Shown here: one piece after another, positions 45,701 to 57,400 of the stretch
How positions within the stretch are numbered: the stretch's first letter is position 1
Layout of the letters: every line of letters begins with the position of its first letter
Assembly (NCBI GenBank): GCA_021292165.1
Contig: CM037878.1
Location: forward strand, 1,302,001-1,366,000
Source of the DNA: Shinisaurus crocodilurus
Lineage: Eukaryota > Chordata > Lepidosauria > Squamata > Shinisauridae
Length of the DNA: 64,000 nt
Direction: 5' to 3'
The notes under the pieces: model-generated
Database searches by the model: none
What the model was told of the DNA's origin: nothing
The model's input: the letters and a program-made list of their open reading frames with translations, nothing else
Program-made: the position numbers and the translations under genes

Positions 45701-48700
45701 GATGGTGCATCCCATAAGTGGGAGCGCTACCGGTCTCCTCCTCCCCCAACCCCCGCTTACTGCACCCTGCCACGCCCCCGAACCTGCCTTCTGCTCCCCC
45801 TGCCTGCTCAGCTTGAGGTCTGCGCGTGGAAGCCCCTCCCCTCTGGCGTGAGGGCCGAACGGAAGCCCCGTGCTTAGGCTCAGAGGCAGGCCTCCCCGGG
45901 GACAGCGGGTGCTGGGAACGGAGAACGGTGCTGCGCTCGTGCCCTGGCTTCCTGGAAGCATCCCGGGGGTCTCTGGCCGTGGCTGGAACCGAGTGGGCTG
46001 CCGACCTCTTTGGGGTTGCTTTTTTTGCCCTTGAGATGGTGCTTTGACCCGTGGCATGCCCCACGGAAATTGCTGTGGCTGTTTATGTAATCTAGGCATC
46101 ACCACAGTATAGGCATCACCTGCTCTAAGCAGCTGGCATGATTTAGAGGAGGAGGAGGGTGAATGATAACATTCTTCGAGGGATCTATTTCAGGAAAAAA
46201 AAATATCCCCCCAAAGCCTTTGAATAATAGATCCTTTGAGCAACTCTTATGTATCGCTGGTGGCTCAGAGTCAGAAGCAGAAAGTAAGAAGTTCAGAAGC
46301 AGCCAGGAACAAGCCGCATAATCCGCCAAGGAAAGGTCGCTGGCAGCTAGAAAGCCCTCCTGCCTGGCGAGCGGCTCTCCTCAGAGGAGCAGGACAGGAG
46401 TCACACAGTGGCCAAGAGCCTGACCGGTGACCCCAGAAGCACCCAGTTCGAACCACACCTGAGCCCCCATTCTCTAGGTGGCCTTAGAGCAGGGGTGGGC
46501 CAACTGCAGCCTAATTTCAGCATCAATCCTGTGAACCTAAAACTCCAGTTTGGAGCCTTTGCAGATTGCAAGACAAGTCCGAAGCGGGCGGGAAGCCTCC
46601 TCTGTAATAGGTAACGTGTTCGTCTATAACACCCTGTTTTAAGAACAGCACAACAACTTCAGAGGACCCCTGCTGGATCAGACTCCACGTCCATCTAGCC
46701 CAGCCACCTGTTTCCAGTGGTGGCCAGCCCGATGCCTCCGGGAAGCCCACATGCAGGGAAGGAAACACAGAGCCTTGCCCCCGTCTTGGTCCCCAGCCTG
46801 GCAACTGGGACTCAGCGGTGCCCGCCAGCCATCGATAGACCTCTCCTCCTCCATGCATTTGTGTTATACCCTTTTAAAGCCATCCAAGCCAAGCCAGCGG
46901 CCTCCCATGGCAATCCCCTCGTCTTGCGGCGGCAAATTCCATACACGGCTCATGCGTTGTTAGGTGCAGACGGAGGACTTCCTTTGGTCTCTCCTGCATC
47001 TCCTGCCGATCCATCTCATTGGGTAACCTCAAGCTCTACTACGACAAGAGAGGAGGAGAGCGAGCGGCCTCTGTGTCCGCTTCCTCCACATCGTGCATAA
47101 TATTATACACTTCCGTCATGTCAGGGATGGGGACTCGGACTCGAGGACTCGACTCGTGAGTCGGACTGAGTCCCCCCTCTGACTCGACTCGGACTCGAGT
47201 CCCAATATTTTTCATGGGACTCGAGACTCGACTCGGGACTCGAGACCAAGGACTCGTCAACATCCCTGCTTGATGCCACCTGCAGGTGCTGCCTGGACCC
47301 AGTTGCAGTAACAATCCAAGTTTATTTTTTAAAATCCTTTTCCTAAAATGCAACCTTTCAGACATTTGGGGTTTGGCTGCCTCTGCCTGCCTGTTTGGGG
47401 TTCCCAGCCTCCTCTGCCTGCCTGGTCTCTTCTTAACCAGTTCAACAGTTGAATTGTCCAAGACAAAGGCCTCTGCCTGCCTGCTTTGGGGTTCCCTGCC
47501 TCCTCTGCCTGCCTGGTTATTTTGGGTTTGTCTGCCTGGTCTGTTCTTGCCAAAATCAGTGGCAGAGTTTTGAGATAAAAAGGCACACTTGTGCCTAGAA
47601 TTTATTTAAGCCACACATCTGAAGTAGCCTTATTTTGTTGGGGCAAAACCCCCGTTGATTTTAATAGGGACTCATGGAGTCAGTTTTGGGAGTGACTCAG
47701 GACTCGTGACTCGTGAGTCACCATTTTGGACCAAGGACTCGGACTCGAGACTCGGGTCCAAAGACTCGTGACTCGACTCGTGACTCAAGACCAAGGACTC
47801 TTCAACATCCCTGCGTCATGTCCCCACACCCACGGCCTGCTTAGTCCCTTTCCCCCTAAGCAAAGAGACCCCCAACTTAGTGCCCTTTTCCTCCATCCCC
47901 CGCATTTCTTGGGAGGAGAGCAGTGGCAAAGCTCCTTTTGCAGTGACTGCTGTTGTTGCGTGATTTTGCAGGTGCGATACATCCAAGTGCAGAAAGTCCG
48001 ACGTGCCTGGGACGTTTCCGCCAAACGGTTCCAGAAGGTCGGGTGAGTCATGTGGGCTGCTGCCTGTTGCTGTTGATCATGGACGGTAATGGAAAGAAAG
48101 CCTCTTTTGTACCGTTGCGGCTCTCCTTCTCTTTCAGGGTCCTCGAGGACAACCACACCTGCGTGGAGATCCATGCAAAGTTCGGATCTGGGTTGACAAG
48201 CAAAGAGCAAGACCTCAGGTATGGTCTTGGGCCAGTCTGGAGAAGCCAACCTTGTGTGTTCTATGCAATAATATCAGGTCCATATATTGGAATTATGAAG
48301 CTGGAAGGACCCCAACAGGTCCTCTTGGCCTGGCCAAGAGGCTTCCCTGGGCAGCCAAGCTGCTGTCACAGCCGTGGGGCTCATTCATGCCACAGGCTCC
48401 TGCTTGTCCAGTGCCGAGCTCGAGGGCCATTCCCTGCCCCTCTCCGTAGGCTCTGCGCGGCTCTGGCGGCCGTTTTCATGCACCAAGCGTGTCCTCCTTT
48501 AAGCTAAAAACCGAGAGGATGCTCATGCTTTGGGGAAAAGATATACCGTACTGAAGAATATAATTGTTCTTCAATATCATGTATCAGCAGTTAAAAAGCC
48601 GCTGGAGTGCACGAAGCGGCATGCACACATACGTGTTTTACGTGCATTTGTGCACCAGGGATGGGAGTGAGCTGAGGAATGCGTCATCGTGCTGGCAGCC

Positions 48701-51700
48701 CAGGGCAAATGCCAACGTCTTCTCTCTCACTTGCTCGTCCACAGGAGGGTAATCTGCGGGCCCAACAGCATCGACATCGAGGTCACGCCCATTTGGAAGC
48801 TGCTCCTCAAAGAGGTATCTTCTTTCCTGTGGCTTCTGCGGGGCCGCCTCAGGCAGAGCAGCTGTGCCGAGCCGAACCGTGCAAGTGGGGGGTTTGGCAT
48901 CTGGTGCAAATTCAGCATCCTAAGCATCTCAGAGTTTATGGGGGGGGGGGGATTAAGTGGAATTAATAACCATAACAATAACAATAACAAAAGCAGCTTT
49001 CTAGTCCTCCGGCAGAGGAATGCCTGGCACTCTGTGAACAATGGCTGCTGAAAGTTCTGGAGCAATCCAGAGCTTCCTTCAGCAGAACCTCCGGGGGGGG
49101 GGAGGGGGGGCTGAGGCCTCCGTGCCCTGCAGAGCTCCTGGGCCTCCTCCCTAAATTCCTCTGCCTTGCCCCCACCCCCACCCCGCACCCGGTCTGCCAC
49201 CACTCTTCCTTCTTCCCACTTCACCAGGAGAAAGAGCCGCAGCTTCGGTCTTGAGAGCTTCATTGGTTTGACTGAATTCTGTTTTGCTTTTTGTCGGACG
49301 GACGTTGTTCCGAGCAAGCTCATCTGCGCAAGCCCCACTGGCAGCGCCGGGGCTACCATTAGGCCAACTAGGCAGCTGCCTAGGGCGCAGGGCTAAAGGG
49401 GGCGCCAGAAACACCTTGAAAAAAAAATACAGCATTCTCAAGTGGGAAGGGGGGCGCTAAATATCTGATCTTGCCTAGGGCACCAAACTGCCTTGCACCG
49501 GTCCTGCCCACTGGAATGAGTGGAAGCTGCTGGGCTTGTCCCGCTGGACCACGCCCTGGCCCCCCCAGGGTGGGCAGAGCCCTTGACTCCTTTCTTCTCA
49601 AGAGCTCCATGATGACCCGTGAGTCAGATTAGCAGTTGAGTCAGCAAGAGATTTAGCCTCTTCCGAGCAGAACGCTCTTGTCTCTCCCGATGGACTGGCC
49701 CTGCCACTCTGGCTATTTGGCATTTCACGTGAAGGTTTCTCTGCACTGATTAAAGCCAGGAGGTGCGTTGGTTTGTTTAATTAAAGTGTTGTTGCTGCCA
49801 AAAGGCCTCAAGTGACCGTGGCCCCGGATGGGCTGACACAGAATTAGTCCTCCCAGACGGGGCCAAGCAGAGCATCAAAGAGGGAGGGCAACGAGTGAGC
49901 GGCGTGCTCGCAGCGTCCATCTGTCCATTTATACAAACAACTCCACCTCTGTCGATTGTTATCCACATGTGCGGTACTTTACGAAGTATTAAGCGGGCAG
50001 GCCTCTGCCCCAAGGAGCTTACAATCTCAAATTCTACACAGGAGGCAGGGGTCCACAGAGGAAATTTTTGCTTCGGTTGCATGTCTTTAGGCTAGGCAGC
50101 AGTACAGTAGCTAACCCAACCCGGTGCCCTCCAGATGTGCGGGGAATGCTGCAGGAATGTCTTGAGGCTCTCATGTCCAGGATCTTGCTAAGCTGGTCTT
50201 CAGTTCTAATATTACAGAGTTTCATTTTGAATTGTCTGAAGCAAGGTCTGACCTTCCAAGCATGGTAGTGACTCCGCAGTGTGTTTCCATGGTGCATTCC
50301 CTTTGGTTGCCAGGAGGGCTTCAGATCCAGAGCAGAGTGAGCCAATGTGGACTTAGCAATGCAGGAAGTGGCCTTCTACCGAGGCAGACCCTTGGCCCAT
50401 CTGTGGCTCCCGCTGGCTCAGCTTGACTGAGTGTGGAAAGCTAAGCAGGGTCAGGCCTGCTTATTACTTGGATGGGAGACCCCTCCTCTGGTTTCCTGCA
50501 TTGAGCAGGGGGTTGGGCTCGATGGCCTTGCAGGCTCCTTCCAGCTCTATGATCTATGAAATCTAGCCCAGCGTTGGCAACACTGACCGGCAGCAGCCGC
50601 TCTCCAGGGTTTCGGGCAGGTGCTCTCCCTAGGCCTACCTGGAGATGCTGGTGGGGATCGGGCCGGGGGCCGTCTGCTTGCAAAGTGGGGGCTCTGCCCC
50701 TGAGCTACGCCCCCCTCCCAGATCTCCACTTCTGGTCAGAGCTTTTTGGATTCTACGATTAAACAATATTCAGCCGAATCTGACAATCCCACCCTGGTCC
50801 CTGCATTCAACACAACCCTGGTATAAGTGGTTGACACCCACAGGTCCTTCTGGGGTTAGGGCTCTCTTGTAAAATGCGTTTGTAAATCCATCCCCAGACT
50901 GGATCTTGCCGGCGTGCTAGGGGAAGAATCACAGCCAAGGAAGACTGGAGGAGTCCAGCTTATTTCCCGGCGACCCTTTGAGCCGTTGCCCGTGAATCGA
51001 TCGGCAGCCCCCCTTTTGCTGTTCATGCTCTCGACTCCCCCGCTGCAACGTCCGTGCATCTTTGCCGGGCCCCCACCTAGGGCGGCTTTTGCCCCGAAAT
51101 CCAGTCCTCTAGAGAGCACCCGTTTCCTAAGCTCCTCTCCAAACCCTTTGGGCACAGCATGCTTTCTTCGTGGGTCTTCTTGGATAGCATACGGGTGCAC
51201 TCTGGTGTGTCTGGGCGTGGGGCGTGTCCTCCGCCTCTTTGCAAGTGGCACCATGTGGGCAAGGGTACGTTGACATGTGCCCTAGGGAGCCAGAGGTGAC
51301 TCCTTGACCCCCGGCTTTCTCTCTCTGCCTGAACAGGTCCTCAACCCGTTTTACGTTTTCCAGCTCTTCAGTGTCTGCCTGTGGTTTGCCAGCGACTACA
51401 TCGAGTACTCTGTGGCCATTATTGTCATGTCCCTCCTTTCGATTTCTCTCACGGTGTACGATCTCAGGAAGGTGAGGAGCTCTGCCCCAGCTGTGGGAAG
51501 GGCTGTTTGTACACGAGCCTCCTCCTCCGGCAAGGCTCAGCGACTGGCCATTCATCTGTTTATCGGCCCATTGGTTCACACGTTATTTTGTTTCAATTTG
51601 CCTGATGCTGAAGGCTCCAAACAGAGGATAGAAACTTAAAAGTCAAGAATTGTATATATAAAATATAACCATAAAATATAGTAAAATAGATTAAATTTTA

Positions 51701-54420
51701 TAATGTAATGTACAAGAGTAAAGAAAGCTTACATGCTGTGAGGACATTTCTCTGGAAGCATCAAACAAAAAAACCTTGGCACTAATAATACTCCATCTAG
51801 AGAGAGAGGTCCTCTGAAAGGACATTATTATCATCTTCAGCCCTAAAGACGTTGTATTTTACAGGTCTAATTGTTTCTGTCTTATACATGTTTTATATAT
51901 ATAATTTTTTAAAAAAATATTTCTGGAAATTTTTACATTACATTATTAAATTTAATCTATTTTACTATATTTTATGGTTATATTTTATATATACAATTCT
52001 TGACTTTTAAGTTTCTATGCTTTGTTTCTGTCAGGATTTTAAACATAGTCCCTTGTTGTATGTTTCTGAGGCTCCAAACAGAGGAAACATCACAAAAGTT
52101 CTGTGCCCCGCCCCGCCCCGCCCCCTGCACCTGCCACCTCTATAAGCGTCTTGCAGCAGTGCGCCAGAACATCCCACAGCCGTGGAGCAGCCCCTGAGAA
52201 CGGCCATGTCAAACAGTGGCCGTGAAGAGGGCATTCCCTGGGATGCCTTTCAGGAGACCGCCAAGCAGCCCGTTTCGTTGGCCTTTGGGTGAAAGAAACT
52301 CTTTGCTCGTGGTCTGTTGGAGGCTGGGCCTTGTTTTAACTCGTTTAGGCAGCGTGAGGAACAGACCAAGCTGCTGTGAATTCACATAGATGAATAAGAC
52401 CAGTGATGCTGAACGCGTGTAGTGCTCATATTATAGCACTTCAGAGCATCCAAAGCTCTTCACATGCGCTGCCTTGTAGTCCTCACAACAACCACAACAA
52501 GGTAGGTCCGTGATGCTACCCCCATATATAAGCTCTGTGAGGCTGAGAGAGGGCAGCTTGCCTAAGGCTGCCCAGTGAGCACATCCCTCCGGAGGAGGTT
52601 TCCCAAAGTCTCTCGTAGCCAAAGTGCTGCTCCTACTTTATTAAGTCCCCTTTGGCCGCCATGGCCTCTTGCAGGCATTCAGGCCAAGGGTGCCAGTCCA
52701 GGCTTTGCCGCGCTTCCCTTCTCCCACCCCTGCGCCTCACCTTCCTGACTGCATCCTGGCCGTTGGGCCAACGATGCTGCTGCTGCCGCAGATGGTGCCC
52801 GGCCCAGTCCCTCTTCTCCTGCATTGACTGGAGTTTGGCAGGGCCCAAAGGCCGAATTCTCATGGACCGGCCATGCGAAGCGGCTGATGAGGATCCCAGT
52901 CTCCGCCACCTGACCCGGCAGACGCCTCGCCTCGCCTCGCCCTCCCGGTGCGCTGCATGTTTGAAGGGCTGTTTCCCGGTGCACTAACATGGCTCTGCGC
53001 TGTCTTCCCTTCCTACCCAACAGCAATCCGTGAAGCTGCACCGGCTGGTGGAATCCCATAATAGCGTGCTGGTCAAGGTGTGCCAGAAACAGACAGGTGA
53101 GCGAGCCCCGCGCCAGGGTGGAGCTCCCTCTGCCCACCCCATTATCCGGCCCACGGAGTTGCTGCGCACAGGAAAGGGGCAGCCACAGATGGTCCAGATC
53201 CCCACCCGCTCTCCCCTCCAGGCGTCGAGGAGTTGCTGGCTGTCAGGGCGGCTGTTTTAAGTTGGGCCCTGGGGTGGACATGCAGCCCTCCCCCTGCGGT
53301 CTGTCCGCAGCAGCAGCAGCAGCCGTGGGCGGCTCATGGAGGCGGCTTTGCCACAACCTCAAGCCGAGGGCAGCAAAGCCGCCTCGTCTTTAAAGTTAAG
53401 CCCACCTCCCCAGCACGCGAAGGTTCTTCCATTTTGCCTGTTCCTGAAATGCCCCCAAAGGTGTAGGGTGATTACTTCAGCCTAGCACTATTTAGCACTG
53501 AAAGCGAAGTTTTTTTCCTAATTGAAAAGGGCTAGATACAAATAAAAATTTAAAACGAGGGAATGAGGATAAGAATTAGAGGCTGAATACTTCCTTCCCT
53601 TTCTTTGATGGGATTCCGACTTCAGGCTAGTAGTTTAAAAGGTAAAACTTCTTTGTTCAATTGTTTGCATTTCTAATTAAAAGGTAAAGGTTGCATCTCT
53701 AACTGGCTGCAGAAGAGCCTTGTTAAACAAATGCTCAGTGTGTTTTGCAAGCTGAATCTATGCACGTTTTCTCAGAAGTAAGCACCACTGAGTTCAGCGG
53801 AGCTTACTTGCAGTCAAGTAAGTATACGTAGGATTGCAGTCTTAGGTTGCTTCCAGACAAGGCTTTTATAGTGCCTTCGCCAGGGCCGGCACTACCGCTA
53901 GGCAGACCCAGGCGGCTGCCTAGGGCGCGTGGCGGAAGAGGGCGCAGCGTTTCTGCGCCCCTTCCTCGCCTCCGGCGCGCTCCTGCCCCGCCTGCCGCCT
54001 CCGCCGCGCCTCCCCACCCGCCTGCCAGCCGCTGCTGCCGCACCTCCCCCCCCACGCCCGCCCGCCCGCCCGCCCGCCAGCCACCTACCTACCTTCCTGT
54101 TGTTTCTGGAGCCCCGCCGGCGTTGTTTTGGCGGGAGGAGGAACCAGGGCAACAGGGCTTAAACAGCCCTGTTGCCCTGGTTTCCCCAGCAAAAAAAAAA
54201 AAAGCGTGGGGGTCCCGTCACGTCGGAGGAGGAGGCGGTGGTGGCGGCGGCGGCAGCGGCGGCAGCAGCAGCCAGCAGCAGGGGCGGGTGGAAGGTAGGT
54301 GGTGGTGTAAAGTGAAGACTTTACGAAGACAGATTCCAGTTTCCCCACATTTTGTGGTTGTATCAGGAAACAGCAATGTAAATGTTGAATGATATCAACT
54401 TACATAAAATGTATATAGGT

Positions 54421-54453
<33 letters not shown>

Positions 54454-57400
54454 GGGCGGGGGCGGGGAAACAGCCTTAAAAATTCTGAAAGGGCGCCGGG
54501 GGGGGGAACCTGTCAAAAACAGGGGAATGAATCCCAGGTTAAAAATAAAATAAAAATCACCCTACATGAAGCCTGAGTTAGAGCACTTCAGCAGACAATA
54601 TCTGTCTTGACACATTCATATGATATTGTTGCGCTATGGCGGTGGGACTGGACTTCACGGCTGGCGAGTAGAAACTAATACTTGGCTCCCAAGCCCAGCC
54701 ATGACTTGTGGGCCCCCGCCAGCGTTGCACTGAGAGCCAGGGCAGGGTTAGGCGGGCAGTTGACCGACCGCATGTGGTGTCCTCTGGAAATGTCGAGCAG
54801 GGCGGCCCGCCAGCAGCCCCCCTGTTCGGATGCTCTCAGCCCCATTTCCCTCATCTTCAGACCGGAAGACACCTGTTCTGCTTTTTGCTGCTGCTATCGT
54901 TAACCCAGGTAGGGCTTAGGCTGCAGTTAAAATAGTTCAGTGCTCCCTGCAAGCAAGAAGACCGCACCACAAACTATAGTAAAACTAAAGGGAGGGTATG
55001 TGGTAAAAGATCGTAAGGCCATTCATGGTCACTGGTCATCATGAGGGCTGCGTGTCCCTCCCAGGACCGGTGCAAGGCAGTTTGGCGCCCTAGGCAAAAT
55101 CAGATATTTAGGGGCCCCCCTTCCCACTTGAGCCCTCCCTCCCTCCAGCCCTATGCCCATTAATAAAGGTAATTATTGTTATTAATAATAATAATTATTA
55201 AGGTAATAAACCTTTCTTGCCAGCCCACGAAAACCACACCCACTCGTGGGAGGGGCGCCCATCTGCTCACTCTCGCGCCGGGGGGGGGGGCTCCGGAGCA
55301 AAGCAGCTGGGAAACACCTGCTCGCCAAGTGCCCCCCTCGCCCTGGGGCCAGCAGCCCTCCGCAGGCCTGGAGGCGAAGGCTCTCACTGGCGGTCTCCAC
55401 ACTGCGTGCGCCCCCTCAGGGCCCGGCTCTCCGGAGTCGCACGCCCATGCGCCCAGGGCACCTTCCAGGTCTTGCAGTGCAGGCCGGAGTGAGCCGGGCG
55501 GCTGGAGCCGGCTCTCCTCTCCTTCCCCTGGAAAGGAAGGGAAGGGAGGCAAGGTGCACAGGGCTCGGCCGGGCAGCTGGGACGGAACGGGCCGCAAGGA
55601 GGCGGGAAAGGGCCCACGGCACCAAGCAGCAGGCCACCGAGAGGCGCTGGAAGCAATAGGCAGTCCCGCCAAACAGCTGGGTGGAGATCAGCTGTTTGGC
55701 GCAGGAAAACCAGAGGGGTGCCGAGCGATCCCCGCGGTGTGTGTGTGTGTGTGTGTGTGTCCAGGAGCGGAGCGTTTCTGTGCCCCCTTTAGCCATGCGC
55801 CCTAGGCAGCCGCCTAGTTTGCCTAGTGGTAGCGCCGGCCCTGGTCCCTCCAGTATCGGAGGAAGTCTTCCCTTCTGTTCTTGGGGGAAGGCCGTCAGGT
55901 TTCAGATTCATGCTTTTGGAGGGTACCATGCAGTTAGGCCCAAAGTTACAGATTTTGGAAGCATTGGGAGCCCATCTGGATCCACTCTTCTTGCAATTTG
56001 CGAGTGCAAGATGTGGGAATCCTAAGCATATCTCCTTTGAAGCAAATCTTACAGAAATCACTGGCTTCTGAATAAATGTGGCTCAAGTTGGGATCCAACT
56101 AGGAGAGGGGGGGGTGCCTGCAAAGCAGCTTCTAGTCTGCCCCACTGAAATAGTTGCCCTTCTCCACGCTGACAGGTGTCCAAGAGCTGGAGTCACGTCA
56201 TCTGGTGCCTGGAGACACGCTGGCTCTCGAAGGCGGCAAATGCATGTTGCCCTGCGATGCCATCCTGATCACCGGCCAGTGCATTGTGAACGAAGGCATG
56301 CTGACAGGTAAGGAGCAGAGCCCGCCAGGTTGCCGATGCCTCCGTCCAGGCTGCCAGGTTTCCTTCCGATCTACTGCTAAAGCACAGCAAAGATGAGAGC
56401 CCAGAGCTAGGAGACACGCTGAGCAAGAGGCAGAAGCAACTGGGCTAAGTGGGGGGCGGGGACAGGGCCGGATTAAGAGCATTATGGGCCTGGTGCTGAG
56501 GATTTTGGTGGGCCTTTTTATGGAAATAAATAAAATGAAGACGCAATTTTATATTAAAACAAATTAAATATTTTAATTACCATTAAAGTGCCAAAACTCA
56601 AAAACTCCTGCAGCTCATCAGTAAGGGTCTTCCCAATTTCCCCCAAATTTATTTATTAAAAAAGAAAAAGCAGCCACAACAAAAAGCCAGGAAGCTTTGC
56701 TTGACCAAGAATAATTGTGTTGTTCTTGTTGCTTTGTTTTTGTTTTTGTTGTTAAACTAGCATTTGAACAATTGAGCTGCGAATCAGAAAGATCTTTTGC
56801 TCGAGGCTGGAGAGAGAGGTCCCTTCTAAATCTGAATATTACAGACCCTAGCAAGCCCCCCATGTGCTTCAAAGAAATGTAGTAACAGTGATTGAAATGC
56901 AAAAACCTACCGAAATGCTAATTTGAGAACAACAGTTCTTGCTAGGTCTTGCCTCAAGCCTGTAATGCAGATGTGCTTAGAACACCTTTCTAATCTTGAA
57001 AAAATCATTAATTATGCTGAATGATAACGATCAGAGCTAACTCAAATCGTGCCGCGGGTCCCTATATTGTGGGCCTATTTTCTGTTATGGGCCTGGAGCT
57101 CCCGCTCCAATCGCCCCTATGTTAATCCAGCCCTGGGCGGCGCGGGGCGAGGGAATGGCGGGAGGAGGGCTCGAGGCGCCAAAGGCTGCATCAACTGGAT
57201 GTATCGCCAGGCCTGGAAAGGGACATCTGGCACCATATAACCCCACGGGGGGGGGTGTCAAATGATGGGAATTGATGGCCATGGAAGCTGCCGCACCAAG
57301 TGACACGTTTTGCAAAAAGACAGGGGAAACCACAATGTTTCATGTTAACCTGGGCACCATATATAAACAGTGCAAAAAATAATGCACAAGTGGCAAATGT

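Noticed and set aside
47122..47813. Telomere-like or satellite DNA from the GACTCG repeats
   Set aside because: The repeats are confined to the two ends of an element with TIRs and a perfect 8-bp TSD.
50437..50482. 5S rRNA gene
   Set aside because: Only the middle of 5S is present and it is fused to a CR1 end; the same chimera occurs at 59570, so these are SINEs. The 38666-38772 5S stretch is likewise part of a 5S-Sauria SINE.
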